Assembly: GCA_030272155.1 (NCBI GenBank)
Contig: CP126204.1
Location: 2,781,501 to 2,845,500, forward strand
Direction: 5' to 3'
Source: Tetradesmus obliquus
Taxonomy: Eukaryota; Chlorophyta; Chlorophyceae; Sphaeropleales; Scenedesmaceae
Length of the DNA stretch: 64,000 nucleotides
Positions 1 through 10,108 of this stretch are shown here, piece after piece; position 1 is the first letter of the stretch; each line of letters begins with the position of its first letter. The translations under genes were made by a program, and so were the position numbers. The notes under the pieces are model-generated. The model made no database searches. It was not told the origin of the DNA and worked only from the letters and a program-made list of their open reading frames with translations.

Positions 1-498
1 CTCAACCCTGGCAGTGCCAGCGGCGGCCCCAGCAGTGCTGCTGCTGCTGCCACCACCTTCTGAACTTCCTCCTGCTGTGCTGCTGCCAGCCGCGCTGTTG
101 CTGCTGCTGCAGCGTGCAGAGAAGCTGCTTCTGCAGCATCTGATGTTGCAGCCTGCTCAATTAGTTTTCTGCGGGAGGTCCAATACAAGTTGCCTGGCAG
201 CTGCTGCTGCCGCTGCTGCAGCTGCTGCAGCTCTGCTGCTGCTGCTTCAGCGCTGGCTGCGGCAGCGGCAGCAGCAGCGTATGGCAGCAAGCCGGCAAAT
301 GCAATGGAGTATGCTGCTGCTGTCGCTGCAATGATGGAGACAGAGATAGCGCCTTCGTCGTCTGGGCTAAGGCCATAGTTCTGCTTTGTGCCTGGGTTGT
401 GGCAACCGTCTGCTGCTGCTGCTGCTGCTGATGCTGCTGCTGTTGCTGCTGCTGCAAGCTGTTGACTTGATGCTGCTGCATCTTCTACTGCTGCTGCA

Positions 499-536
<38 letters not shown>

Positions 537-1738
537 ATCGGCTGCAAGTTCTTGTGTTGGTGCTGTTGCCAGAGTCGTACAGTCAATGTCTGCTGCTGGC
601 TCAGCAGCAGCAATAATGTCTTCGTTTTCAGGGCTGCGGCCAGGCTGCTGCTCAGTGCCTGTGTTGCAGCAGCCATCTGCTGCTCCTGCTGCACTGCCTG
701 TCACTGCCGCAGCAGCACTACCAGCAATGCCTGCAGTCCTACACATCAGCGCAGCAGCAGCAACTAGCAGCCGCTGCGCTGCTGCCAATCCAACATACAC
801 ATCAGCATCAGCAGCCGCCATCAAATGTCCAGCAGCAGCCAGTGCAGCAGCAGAAACGCAGCCGATTGCTGCTGCATGCATGTGCACGCCTGCTGCTGCG
901 CCTGCCGCAACAGGCGGTGCCCCTGCTGCTGCTGCGCAGCTTGCTGCATAGTGTGCTGTTCTTATTGCATGTGCTCTTATTGTATCAACACACTGCCATG
1001 TTAGTAACAATTGATATAACGGCTTCCGGGAGAAAGGCGCTAGCAGGGACATCTGTGGCGGCTGGGGCTGCTGCTGCTGCTGCTGTTGCTGCTGCTGTTG
1101 CTGCTCCAGAAGTTGCTGCTGCTGTTGCACTAGTGCCGGCGGCAGCTGCTGGTCAATCCACTGCAGCTGCTGCTGCACCTGCTGCTGCTGCGCCAGCAGC
1201 TGCTGTTCACCTTGCTGCAGCAGCAAATCTTGCATCTGCAAGTCCTGCAACTGCTGGGCAGCAGCAGCTGCTGGTGCAGCAGCAGCAGCAGCATCTGCCG
1301 GTGCAGCAGCAGCAGCAGCAGCAGCATCTGCCGGTGCAGCAGCAGCAGGTGCAGCAGCAGCAGGTGCAGCATCAGCTGGTGCAGCATCAGCTGGTGCCTC
1401 ATCATCATCACCAGCAGCAGCAGCAGCTGGTGGTGCAGCAGCAGCTGCTGCCGCATTTCCTCCATGCACCCCCTGCTGCTGCCACCTGGCCGGCCGCACA
1501 TCTGAGATCCCTAGCAGCCGCAGCTTAGTGAGTCCGGTGTTTCCCGACAGCAGCAGCGGCTGCACAACATGCTGCCAAGACATGTGGTGGCTAGCTTGCA
1601 GCTGCTGCAGCTGTGGCAGCTGAGACAGCAGCATGCGGCTGCCTACACCTGACAGGCTGAGGTAGTGCTGCAGTGTGCCTGTGCTGTCAGACTTGTCAGC
1701 AGGTGCGACAGTGATGCTGCAAGTGAATACAGAGAAGT

Positions 1739-1780
<42 letters not shown>

Positions 1781-3879
1781 GACGGGTTGATTAGCATGCA
1801 TTTCGTTGTGAGGTACAGAGCAGCAAAGCAGCAACAGCTGTGGTAGCTGTTCCAGCAGCATGCGGCTGCCTACGCCAGAGAGGCTGAGGTAGTGCTGCAG
1901 TGTGCCGGTGCTGTCAGTCTCGTCAGCAGGTTCGACAGTGATGCTGCCGGTGCCAGTGGGTGGGTGGAGGGCAGCAGCAGCAGCATGGACAGCATTACTG
2001 ATATGCAATGTAAACTGTTCTTATAAATGCAGTTTCTTGCCACAACAGCAGCACATCAGTGCTTGCTGCTTGATCAATATTCATGCCTCTTGCCAGTAAC
2101 TGTCAAAACTGTGCTCACTCTGCTTTTCTGGTCTCAGACCTGTGTTCAACCTGTTGTGGCTCAAGACGGTGCCAGGACCCACACGTAACCATCCTCTCTC
2201 AAAAAAACCTGACGCAGCCACAACCACCAGACCTCTGAAGTTCCACAACCGTGGCCCACACATGCCACTTACTGCAAACTCGTGAGTGCTGTCAGCAGCC
2301 CCATTCCACCCGCCAGCACAGCCAGCGGCCAGGCTGAGCCGACCAAATATATTGCCGTCCGTACGTCCCCTGAACCCTGCACCCTTACGTAACACAATGA
2401 GAAGTGCAACTCACTGCAGGCTGGTAAGTGATGTCAGCAGCCCCATTCCTCCAGCTAACACAGCCAGCGGCCAGGCAGTGCCGAAGGCCAGGTGGCGCAG
2501 CCGTGGCAGCCATGGCAACGCCAAGCTTTGACATTCCTGAACCGCCTAAAACCCCTCAACACACTAAAACTAGTTGCATCCTGATGCTGAAACTCTAAGA
2601 TACTCACTGCAGGCTGGTGAGTGATGTCAGCAGGCCCATGCCGCCAGCCAGTACAGCCAGCGGCCATGCAGTGCCAAAGGCCAGGTGGCGCAACCGTGGC
2701 AGGCAGGGCAGCCCCCGCGGGTCCCGCATGTAGGACCAGTGGCTGCTGCTGGCACAGATACCTGACAAGTCCAGCGAGGTTAAGCCAGTGAGGCCTGCAT
2801 GTGTATGTGCAGAGGGGGCCAGAGAGAGCAGGACACAGAGTGTGTCAGCATCAGCAGCAGAAAAGTACTTGGATGAAAAAAACGTCTGACAGCAGCACCG
2901 TTCTGTGAGGCAGGAAGGGCAGGCCCCATGGCTCCCACATGTAGCTCCAGTGGCTGCTGCTGGCGCAAATCCCAAACAGGTCCAGCCTGGTTAAGCCAGT
3001 GAGGCCTGCATGTGTGTGCAGCGGTCCTATGTGCCCACGGCCAGCAGCATCTACAACCGCCAAAACCCTCAACCCTCACCTGGCAGCGCCCGCAGCAGCA
3101 GCGCCCCGTCGGCGCCGGCAGCGTCATGAGTGGCCAGCAATGACAGCCTGGGGCAGCCAGCCAGCGCGGCACCCTGCGCAGCAGATTCAAACTATCTGAA
3201 ACAGCTCTCACCTGCAAAATGCTCTCCGCAGTAGTACTGCGACTGCGCAAGCAGCGTCATGAATGGCCGGCACAGACGTGTTGGACCCTAAACCAAGCTT
3301 CCGGCAACAGCATACTCCCTAGCTCACCTGGCAGTGCCCGCAGCAGCAGCACTTCGTCAGCGCCAGCAGCGTCATGAATGGCCAGCGATGACGGCCCGGG
3401 GCAGCATCAACAACCCTAAATCCTGCGGACTTCAAAGCCCCTAAAACTTCTCACCTGGCAGTGCTCTCAGCAGCAGTGCCCCATCAGCGCCAGCAGCGTC
3501 ATGAACAGCCAGAGATGACAGCCCGGGACATCCGGACAGTGCAGCACCCAGCGCAGCAGCATAGCCCCACTCCTCCTCATACGCCTCATCTTCTTCGTTG
3601 TTATCTGCTGCATCTGCTGCTGCATCTGCTGCTGCCTCGTCTGCTGCTGCTTCGTCTGCCCCCACATCTTCTGCTGCAGCATCTGCTGCTGCCTCATCTG
3701 CTGCTTCATCTGAGCCCACATCGACGTCTACTGCGTCGTCTGCTGCTGCGTCATCAGCTACATTGGCTGCTGCTTCATCTGCCCCCACAGCTTCTGCAGC
3801 ATCATCCATGTCATCTGCTACATCTGCTGCAGACCCTGCTTCTTCGGCTGACGTATCTACTGCCTGGCCTGCTGCTTTA

Positions 3880-3917
<38 letters not shown>

Positions 3918-4209
3918 GGCATCTGCTGCTGCGGCATCTGCGGCATCAACTGGAAGTTCCTGCAGCAGCGGCTGCGCCAGCTGCTGTGCCGCCTGGGCAT
4001 CGCCACCTGCCTGCAAAGCTGTATCGGCTGCAACAGCCTGCCCTGCAGCCGCTAGGCTGCCTGCTGCTGCTGCCTGTTCTGCTTGCAGCTGCTCAGCCAG
4101 CTCAAACATCTCCTCATCTACACTCCAACCTATCGAGAATGCAGGTGATGATGGCACAACAGCAGCACCTGCTGCAGGTGCCGCCTGTTCTGCTGCCAAC
4201 GCCAGCGCC

Positions 4210-4263
<54 letters not shown>

Positions 4264-4402
4264 CGCTCACGCGCCCCTGCCGCCTGCCGCGCAACCTCTA
4301 CTGCAGCAGCCACAGCAGCCTGCACGCTACTGCCAACTTCTCCTCCACTGCCATCTACCCCTGCAACTCCACCACCTGCTGCTGCTACCGCACAATCTGC
4401 TG

Positions 4403-4435
<33 letters not shown>

Positions 4436-5642
4436 AGTCAGACAGTTGTGCCAGGTGAGCCAGTCCAGCCAGCACAGCAGCAGCCCCATGGGCCCAGTCC
4501 CACTCACCATCACCCCAGTCCCACAGGCCAGGCAGGGTGTCCTCAAGCGCCAGTTGCAGCGATGTGACCTGCAGAAATGTGACGTGACAAGTTGTAACAT
4601 GTTACTTGGTGTGTAACATGGCACGGGCCCAGTCTCACTCGCCATCCCCCCAGTCCCACAGGCCAGGCAGGTGTCCTCAAGCGCCAGCTGCAGCGATGTA
4701 ACCTGCAGGCACAAAAGTGTAACATAATGTAACATGATATGTGACATGGGCCCAATCCCATTCGCCGTCCCCCCAGTCCCACAGGCCAGGTAGGGTGTCC
4801 TCAAGCGCCAGCTGCAGTGATGTAACCTGCAGAAATGCGGCGTGACAAGTTGTAACATGTTACATGACGTGTTTCATAACATGGGCCCAGTCCCACTCGC
4901 CATCCCCCCAGTCCCACAGGCCCGGCAGAGTGTCCTCAAGCGCCAGTTGCAGCGAAGTAACCTGCAGGAATGCGGCAAGACACACTGTAACATGTTACAT
5001 GACGTGTTACATGACATCGCCCAATCCCACCCGCCGTTGCCCCAGTTCCACAGGCCTGGCAGGGCGTCCTCAAGCGCCAGCTGCAGTGATGTAACCTGCA
5101 GGCACAACAGTGTAACACAATGTAACATGTGTCACATGACATGGGCCCAATTCCACTCGCCGTCCCCCCCATCCCACAGGCGTGGCAAAGTATCTTCTAG
5201 CGCCAGCTGCAGGGATGTGACCTGCAGCAATGCAGTGTAACTCAACGTAACTTCAAGAAATAACGATTACAAACAATGCTTGATCCCAGCACCCAGCAGC
5301 CACTCAGCCACCCACCTGCGGAGCGTAGCGCTGCAGCAGCTGCACACACTGCAGCAGGCACCAGGGGCTATACACAACCGCTGCTGCTGCTGGTAATAAA
5401 TCCTGCGTGGCGGACGTGCTAGGATCCTGCAAACTGCTGCTGCTGCTGCTGCTGCTGTTGCTGTTGCTACTTGGGTCGCTGCTCAGGCCATGCATGTCAG
5501 CAGATGCAGGATGGTCAAACCAGAGGCTGCTGCTCTGGTACTGCTGCTGCTGCTGCTGCTGCTGCAACCCACACACTAGGCTGTTTGTAATGCTGCTGCT
5601 TTTACAACCGTTGCTGTTGTGCTGCTGTACTTGTTCATTGCA

Positions 5643-5681
<39 letters not shown>

Positions 5682-5785
5682 AGGCCTGCCAATGCTGAGT
5701 CCTGCAGCAGGAGCCTCAGCAGTGCTGCCTGCTTGGTTGTTTTGGCTGCCTTCACCTGCTGCATTGTTGCATTGAGCACCAGCCT

Positions 5786-5857
<72 letters not shown>

Positions 5858-7483
5858 GGCTGCCTGCGGCCACCTCATAAACCCTGCACTGTTGAGACCT
5901 GAACCGCAGCGTTTGAATGCCGGGGGCGACAGCCAGCAGCAGTGCCAGCACCAATGGGTCAGCAGGGCAGTCCTCGACTTGCTGCAGCTTGCCCCAAAGG
6001 ACACAAACCCCACTGCTGCTGCTGCTGCTGCTGCCGCTGCTGCACTGAAAGAGTGCTATTGCTATGGTTTCGCTTGGTGCTGCAGTCTGCTGCTGCTGCT
6101 GCTGCTCGTCCAGCAAATGTTGCTGGTAATAGCCCTGCTGCTGCTGCTCCTCCTGCTGTTCCTCGGCCTCCTCCTGCTGCTGCTGCTGCTGCTGCGCCTG
6201 CTGCTGCTCTTGCTGCTGCTGCTGCTGCTGTGCCTGCTGCTGCTCTTGCTGCTCCTGCTGCTCCTCCTGCTGCTGCTGCTCCTCCTGCTGCTGCTGCTCC
6301 TCCTGCTGCTGCTGCTGCTCCTGCTGCTGCTGTTGCTCGTCATGCCCAAAAGCCAGCTGATGCTGATGCATCATTGCATGCAGCAGCAGCTGCGCGGGAT
6401 CAACCGCAACATGCAGCTCCCCTGCCGCCTCCGCCTCTGCCTGCTGCTGCTGCTGCTGCTGCGCAACATGCTGCAGCATGCTGTGTACTGCAGCAGCAAC
6501 GCTGCGCAGCACTCCCAACTGCACCTGCTGCGCTGCTACTGGGCAAGACCTGCTGATATCAGCAAGGCATGCAGGCTCCAGAACACGGCTGAAGGACAGC
6601 TGTGTTATGTTTGGGTAGGTTGCTGCTAGCGAGGCCAGGGCTGGCAGCAGCTGCAGCGCTGCAGGCTGCTGGCTGGTGTCTGCATCTGCTAGCTGGATGT
6701 TCAGCCTGCAGGTGCAGTAGAAGAACAGAGAGGTGCCATCGCAACAATATGCATGCAGGGGTGAACAGCAATACAGCATTGCCCTGAATGTTGAGCCTGT
6801 ACGGGGCAGTGTGGAGGTGCAGCAAAACACATAGGTACTGGCAGACACATCAGCATGCCTGCACTCATGAACAGAAAGCCAGTCAAGACACATCTGCTGG
6901 CTGGTGTCTGCATCTGCTGACTGGATCTTCAGCCTGCAGGTGCGGCATAACAGAGACTCAACACAAAGAGAGGTGCTTTCACAACCATGCCCCGTGCAAT
7001 TATGAACAGCAGGTCAGCACCGCTCTGGATGTTGAGCCCTGCTGGGGGTGCAAGTGCAGCAGAGCACACGCAGGGGTGCTGTAACTACAGCTCAGCATGC
7101 ATGCTTTGGTGAACAGCAAGAAAGTAAGACGAGCCCGGCAAGCTTCAAAGACAAAGCCATTGGGCAGCCCAGAGCACGCCGCATGGCAGGCTCATACATA
7201 GGCACGGTGAGCATGGAGGCATACCATTCTGCATGCCTGCTGACGTATGCAGTTGCAGCTGCATGTACATTCTCAACGCGCACAAAATTGCATTGTACAA
7301 GCTTGCCATTGCCATTGCAATAAAAACAAACAAACAGTTACACGTGGCCCAGCCCACCTGGTGATGTTCTTGTTCACTGCATGACGCAGCTCGCTGCAGC
7401 ACAGCCGCAGCTGCAGCGCCGTGTCAGCCGTGGCGCAGCCAGGCAGGCGGTAGATGAGCACGTGCTGCAGCGAGGCAGAAACA

Positions 7484-7517
<34 letters not shown>

Positions 7518-7542
7518 GTGGTGGTGGTCCATCGAACCCCAT
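1..7542 (-). CDS. Leucine-rich-repeat protein with F-box-like N-terminus (partial, 3' end beyond window)
   Basis: Five exons are proposed: 7542-7358, 6705-5316, 4568-3455, 2794-2608 and 1716 to the left edge, with matching phases (2,0,1,2). The start is MGFDGPPPPP followed by an Ala run and an F-box-like segment (LPGCATADTALQLRLCCSEL). LRR-like strands follow, such as YPNITQLSF, VTSLQLALEDTL, CPGLSSLAV, LTGLTSLDLSG, LTSLTSLHITV and GLTKLRLLGIS. Long Gln-, Ser- and Ala-rich linkers separate them. The last exon stays open from 1716 to base 1 (about 570 codons), so the gene continues out of the window. About 1,530 residues are visible. Algal F-box/LRR proteins are typically substrate adaptors of SCF ubiquitin ligases or scaffolds; that role is inferred from architecture only. 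Nearly every intron carries repeated copies of an exon edge. It is divergent from the DUF3253 gene with under 400 bp between starts. Confidence 0.7.
1840..1950 (-). repeat. Acceptor-side exon echo upstream of LRR exon 5
   Basis: The segment repeats the acceptor and first ~100 bases of the exon that starts at 1716. It encodes ITVEPADETDSTGTLQHYL against ITVAPADKSDSTGTLQHYL in the real exon, then diverges and is not joined to the exon body. A CAG run at ~1740-1780 separates the two copies. Confidence 0.75.
2270..2520 (-). repeat. Two donor-side echoes of LRR exon 4
   Basis: Two degenerate copies of the 3' edge of exon 4 (the part encoding WPLAVLAGG..LLTSLTSL plus the donor) lie in the following intron, near 2,270-2,350 and 2,405-2,520. 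The frame is damaged in both. Confidence 0.7.
2890..3420 (-). repeat. Echoes of LRR exon 4 start and exon 3 end in one intron
   Basis: Between exons 3 and 4 lie three copies of the exon 3 donor edge (near 3,060-3,150, 3,210-3,270 and 3,330-3,410). One copy of the exon 4 acceptor edge follows (2,890-3,005, encoding LTGLTRLDLFGICASSSHW). The intron thus consists almost entirely of tandem junction copies. Confidence 0.7.
4640..5240 (-). repeat. Five-copy acceptor-side echo array before LRR exon 3
   Basis: Five tandem units of ~125-140 bp precede the true exon 3 start at 4568. Each has a CTGCAG acceptor and the coding segment VTSLQLALED..LPGLWDWG. Only the sixth, contiguous copy continues into an open exon body. 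The unit nearest the exon differs mainly by a one-base deletion; the most distant (5,160-5,224) is visibly more diverged. Spacers contain the 12-bp palindrome GTAACATGTTAC three times. Confidence 0.85.
6780..7060 (-). repeat. Echoes of LRR exon 2 acceptor edge
   Basis: The acceptor and first ~45 bases of exon 2 (encoding LNIQLADADTSQQ) are repeated clearly at 6,900-6,960. More degenerate copies occur near 6,785-6,825 and 7,025-7,065. Confidence 0.6.
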
Positions 7543-7915
7543 AGCTGCCCTCCTGGCCCTACTGCTGCCAATGCTGCTGCTGCTGCTACTGCTTTTGCAT
7601 TGGCCGCATGACCGTGTTTTGCTGTTACAAACATCAATCCCTAGTTTGTTACATGCAATTGAGATCAATAGCCAGCATGTGCTTGTGTGATGCTTGTGAC
7701 GAGAACCGAGCTGTTATGCACTGCACGTCTTTGGGAAGCAAAGCCCTCGGCCAGGGGCAACGAAAACCCTGACTGGCCGGCTCTCGGAATGTTTATCAAA
7801 TAGCGCTTGGTTTTACGTGGCTGTTGTAGCTGCTTGTTGTAGGGTCACTACCCACGTGGCATCAACTGCTGTCAGCAGCAGCAGCACCAGCAGTAGCAGC
7901 AGCAGCGGCAACACC

Positions 7916-9054
7916 ATGTCCTCCAAACGACCTGCAAAAGCGCACACAGCATCATCTTCAGCAGCCAAAAGGAGCAAAACTGGCGGCAGCAGCAACAGTG
8001 GCGATGATATGCAGCAGCAGCTAGAAGCAGCCATACTGTCCCTCCTGCAAAAGCGCAAGCCTGGGGCCACCATCTGACCTTCGGAAGCACCACGCCAGGT
8101 CAGCAACTCTTCAGAATACAAAACCCTCTGTTTAAGAAAAAACCATCAGCATTCAATGCAGGAGACTGCAGCTGCAGAAGTGACACAGTCGAGAAGTGGC
8201 AGCAGAGCAAACCCTAGCTAGCATTGGGGCACATGCACTGCAACAGATGTTGAAACCGCAAAGCTGTCTGTTTTCAGTGTTCCATGTCTACAAATAGGTG
8301 ATGGATTGCAGTCATGGGGCGCAGCCTGTGATAGGACCTGACACAAAGCAAGTGTGCCAATCGTGGTTAGCGGCAGCAGCGGCAACTCCTACCGACCCTG
8401 CTGCTGCTGCTGCTGCTGCTGCCAGGTGTGCCCTGCAGGGGACTGGCGTGGTCTGATGGAGGCTGCCAGGCAGGCAGCAAGGAAGCTGGCCAGGCAGGGG
8501 GCGGTTGTCATAACACAAAAAGGACAGGTGCGAAGCATGCCAGTGCTCCCCTTGACATGTACGTCAAGGAATGCTTTGCTTAACATACTGTTGCTGCGTT
8601 AACGAAAAGCATGAGCAACTGCAGCACCTGCTGGTTGCTGGGATACTTCATCCTTTATGTGTTGTAAAGGCTGCTTGGTTCTCACATTCAAGCATCCAGG
8701 AACCTTTCTTTGCTCCAACATCTACCAATTCAAGACATGATAGTTACATGTGGGTACTTTGTTCACAAGACTGCATGTGGTGTGCTGTCGCTGCCGCAGG
8801 TTGTTGACCCTGAAAGCTTCAAAGGACCTATCCGGCTGCGGCTAGTGGCTGGCGCAGCTGCTGCTGCTGCTGTCACCCCAGCAGCTGCCAGTGGTGGGGC
8901 AACTGGCACCAGCACAGCAGGCAAGCCAGGCCGCAGCAGCTCAGCACACACTAGAAGCAGCCCTGCTGGTGGCAGTGGCAAAGCCCTCCCCAGCTTGAGT
9001 GGTGCTACTGGGAGCACTGCAGCAGCAGCTGCAGCTGTTGCACCCAGCAGCTAG
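7916..9054 (+). CDS. DUF3253 winged-helix-like protein with in-frame UGA (candidate selenoprotein)
   Basis: Three exons: 7916-8098, 8426-8527 and 8800-9054. All introns are phase 0 and the total is 540 nt. After a basic N-terminus (SSKRPAKAH, AAKRSKTGG; nuclear-signal-like) comes the DUF3253 pattern: LEAAILSLLQKRKPGATI, then PSEAPRQ, DWRGLMEAARQAARKLA, AVVITQKGQ and VVDPESFKGPIRLRL. From my knowledge of the family, the usual text at the first join is T-I-C-P-S-E. Here the Cys codon is TGA (8075-8077), while every other family position is intact and open. No splice donor lies between the TGA and GT at 8099, so splicing cannot easily remove it. A Ser/Ala-rich tail follows. Function of the family is unknown; DNA binding is inferred from the small winged-helix-like pattern. 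Alternatives to selenocysteine are a recent nonsense mutation or a sequence error. Confidence 0.75.
8075..8077 (+). other. In-frame TGA, candidate selenocysteine codon
   Basis: TGA sits between codons for Thr-Ile and Pro-Ser-Glu, exactly where DUF3253 proteins usually have Cys. The frame remains open and family-like on both sides and across two further introns. Cys-to-Sec is the expected exchange in selenoproteins, and green algae are known to make them. Confidence 0.5.
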
Positions 9055-9379
9055 CCTCTAGTGCAATTAACAGCTGTGTCAGTGCTTGAGCCAGCTGCAC
9101 CTGCTGCTGTTGCTGCTGCTGGCAGCACTGTGCCAGAGCAGCAGCAGCAGCAGCAGCAGTATGTTTGCCAGCGAGAGGCCTGGAGGAGCCTTTCAGTGCT
9201 TGAGATCCCTGTGCAGCTCCTTTAACTGATGGAGAAAGGCGCAGAACACAGACAGCAAGGCGTGACTATCATTATTGATTTGTGTTTGTGCCTTCAAGGC
9301 AAAGTTTGTGGTCAGTGGAATGTGAACACCAGGCGTTGTAGTTACTGCAGTGGGGCCCTGCAGCATGCAGTGTGGTTTT

Positions 9380-9441
9380 ATGACGCAGCTGTTGGCCAAG
9401 CAGCTGCTGCAGTTTGGCAGCAGCAGCCTGCAGCTGCTGAC
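9380..9441 (+). promoter_or_regulatory. SECIS-like hairpin 3' of the DUF3253 gene
   Basis: About 326 nt after the stop codon there is ATGA (9380-9383). It is followed by a helix of GCAGCTG (9385-9391) plus GGC (9394-9396) paired with GCC (9426-9428) plus CAGCTGC (9431-9437), with a two-base mismatch. Then come an unpaired CAA at the 5' side of the apical loop and TGA (9438-9440) opposite ATGA. This matches the layout of a eukaryotic SECIS: AUGA/GA core, helix of ~12 bp, apical AA. CAG-rich DNA pairs easily with itself, so chance is a serious alternative. Confidence 0.4.
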
Positions 9442-9663
9442 AGCACCGTGCTTGTGCTGCAGGCCTCCATGCAGGAAGGTGATTGTCGGTTGCAACAGTG
9501 GTGCCACAGTTTGTTGAATCTGGGAGCCAAGCAACTAGCTAGTCGACTGTTGACTTTAGGACATTGCATGGCTCTAAGGGTTGTAACGCCAACAAGCGGC
9601 TTGAGCCATTGCGGCACAGCAGCCAACTCTGCCTGCACTTGGCAACATGCAATCCCCTGCAGT

Positions 9664-9699
9664 CGCTATGGCTTAAGTGGTAACATGATGATGATGATG
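9664..9699 (+). mobile_element. 36-bp 5'-truncated LINE tail with target-site duplication
   Basis: The insert reads CGCTATGGCTTAAGTGG..AACATG followed by ATG/GAT repeats. It is flanked by a perfect 17-bp duplication, ATGCAATCCCCTGCAGT, at 9647-9663 and 9700-9716. The same 3' end (CTATGGCTT..GGGTAACATGATG) closes the larger LINE at 35.88 kb. This is the signature of target-primed insertion of an almost completely truncated copy. Confidence 0.85.
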
Positions 9700-9838
9700 A
9701 TGCAATCCCCTGCAGTTCAAGAGCTGTTGTACACCAGATTGAGGCGGCCTCGGAAGAAGCAGTGGTAGCTGAACAGCAACCAAAACAGGAACCCATCCAC
9801 TGTGGCACTGGGCTACAGCAGAGCCAACGGTCCTTGCC

Positions 9839-10108
9839 GTAGATAACCCAAACCTTAACCGATTTTACAGTTTCCACTATTTGTTTCCTTTTATTTTGAG
9901 GAGGTTGAGTTAGGTACACCTTAGGGCATTGCATCAATACGGATCTACAAACCCTTTGGGAATTAATGCGCAATCTGACCTTGTTGACTTTTATCCCTAT
10001 TTTTATACAAAAGATTTGGTTGCTGCTTTGAGGTTGAGTTTTGGTGCTGCTTATTTGGTGAACTTTAACCCAGAACTTTTGGGACACCCAGATAACAACA
10101 TTCCAGCT
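9839..10108 (+). pseudogene. cob: Nuclear copy (NUMT) of mitochondrial cytochrome b
   Basis: One continuous frame encodes a recognisable piece of apocytochrome b: VDNPNLNRFYSFHYLFPFIL, then ALHQYGSTNPLGI, DFYPYFYTKDLV and LLGHPDNNIPA. The segment is distinctly AT-richer than its neighbours and uses organelle-like codons. In the standard code one TAG (9911-9913) interrupts it and four AGG codons give Arg where cob usually has small residues. Read as TAG=Leu and AGG=Ala, the segment becomes ILAALSLVHLAALHQYG, matching the family. No in-frame TCA occurs, consistent with TCA being a stop in the scenedesmacean mitochondrial code. The insert is a fragment, without start or end, and is not expected to be expressed. 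Confidence 0.9.

Larger units (their letters stand above)
9055..9838 (+). other. 3' flank of the DUF3253 gene, no gene seen
   Basis: A 179-codon frame from 9229 has no recognisable domain and runs through a transposon tail, so I treat it as 3' UTR/intergenic. The stretch holds the SECIS-like fold and a micro-LINE insertion. Confidence 0.5.

Noticed and set aside
5619..6629. 336-codon plus-strand Leu-rich frame, and similar poly-Leu, poly-Cys and poly-Ala frames throughout (for example 3,461-4,567 and 161-481)
   Set aside because: These are the other five readings of CTG/CAG runs inside real exons of the opposite strand. They have no start context, domains or splice logic.
8075..8098. Removal of the DUF3253 TGA by an alternative splice donor
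   Set aside because: No GT lies between the Ile codon and the donor at 8099, and the residues after TGA match the family.
9229..9768. 179-codon plus-strand frame after the DUF3253 gene
   Set aside because: No domain; it runs through a LINE tail and its target-site duplication; better explained as 3' UTR.
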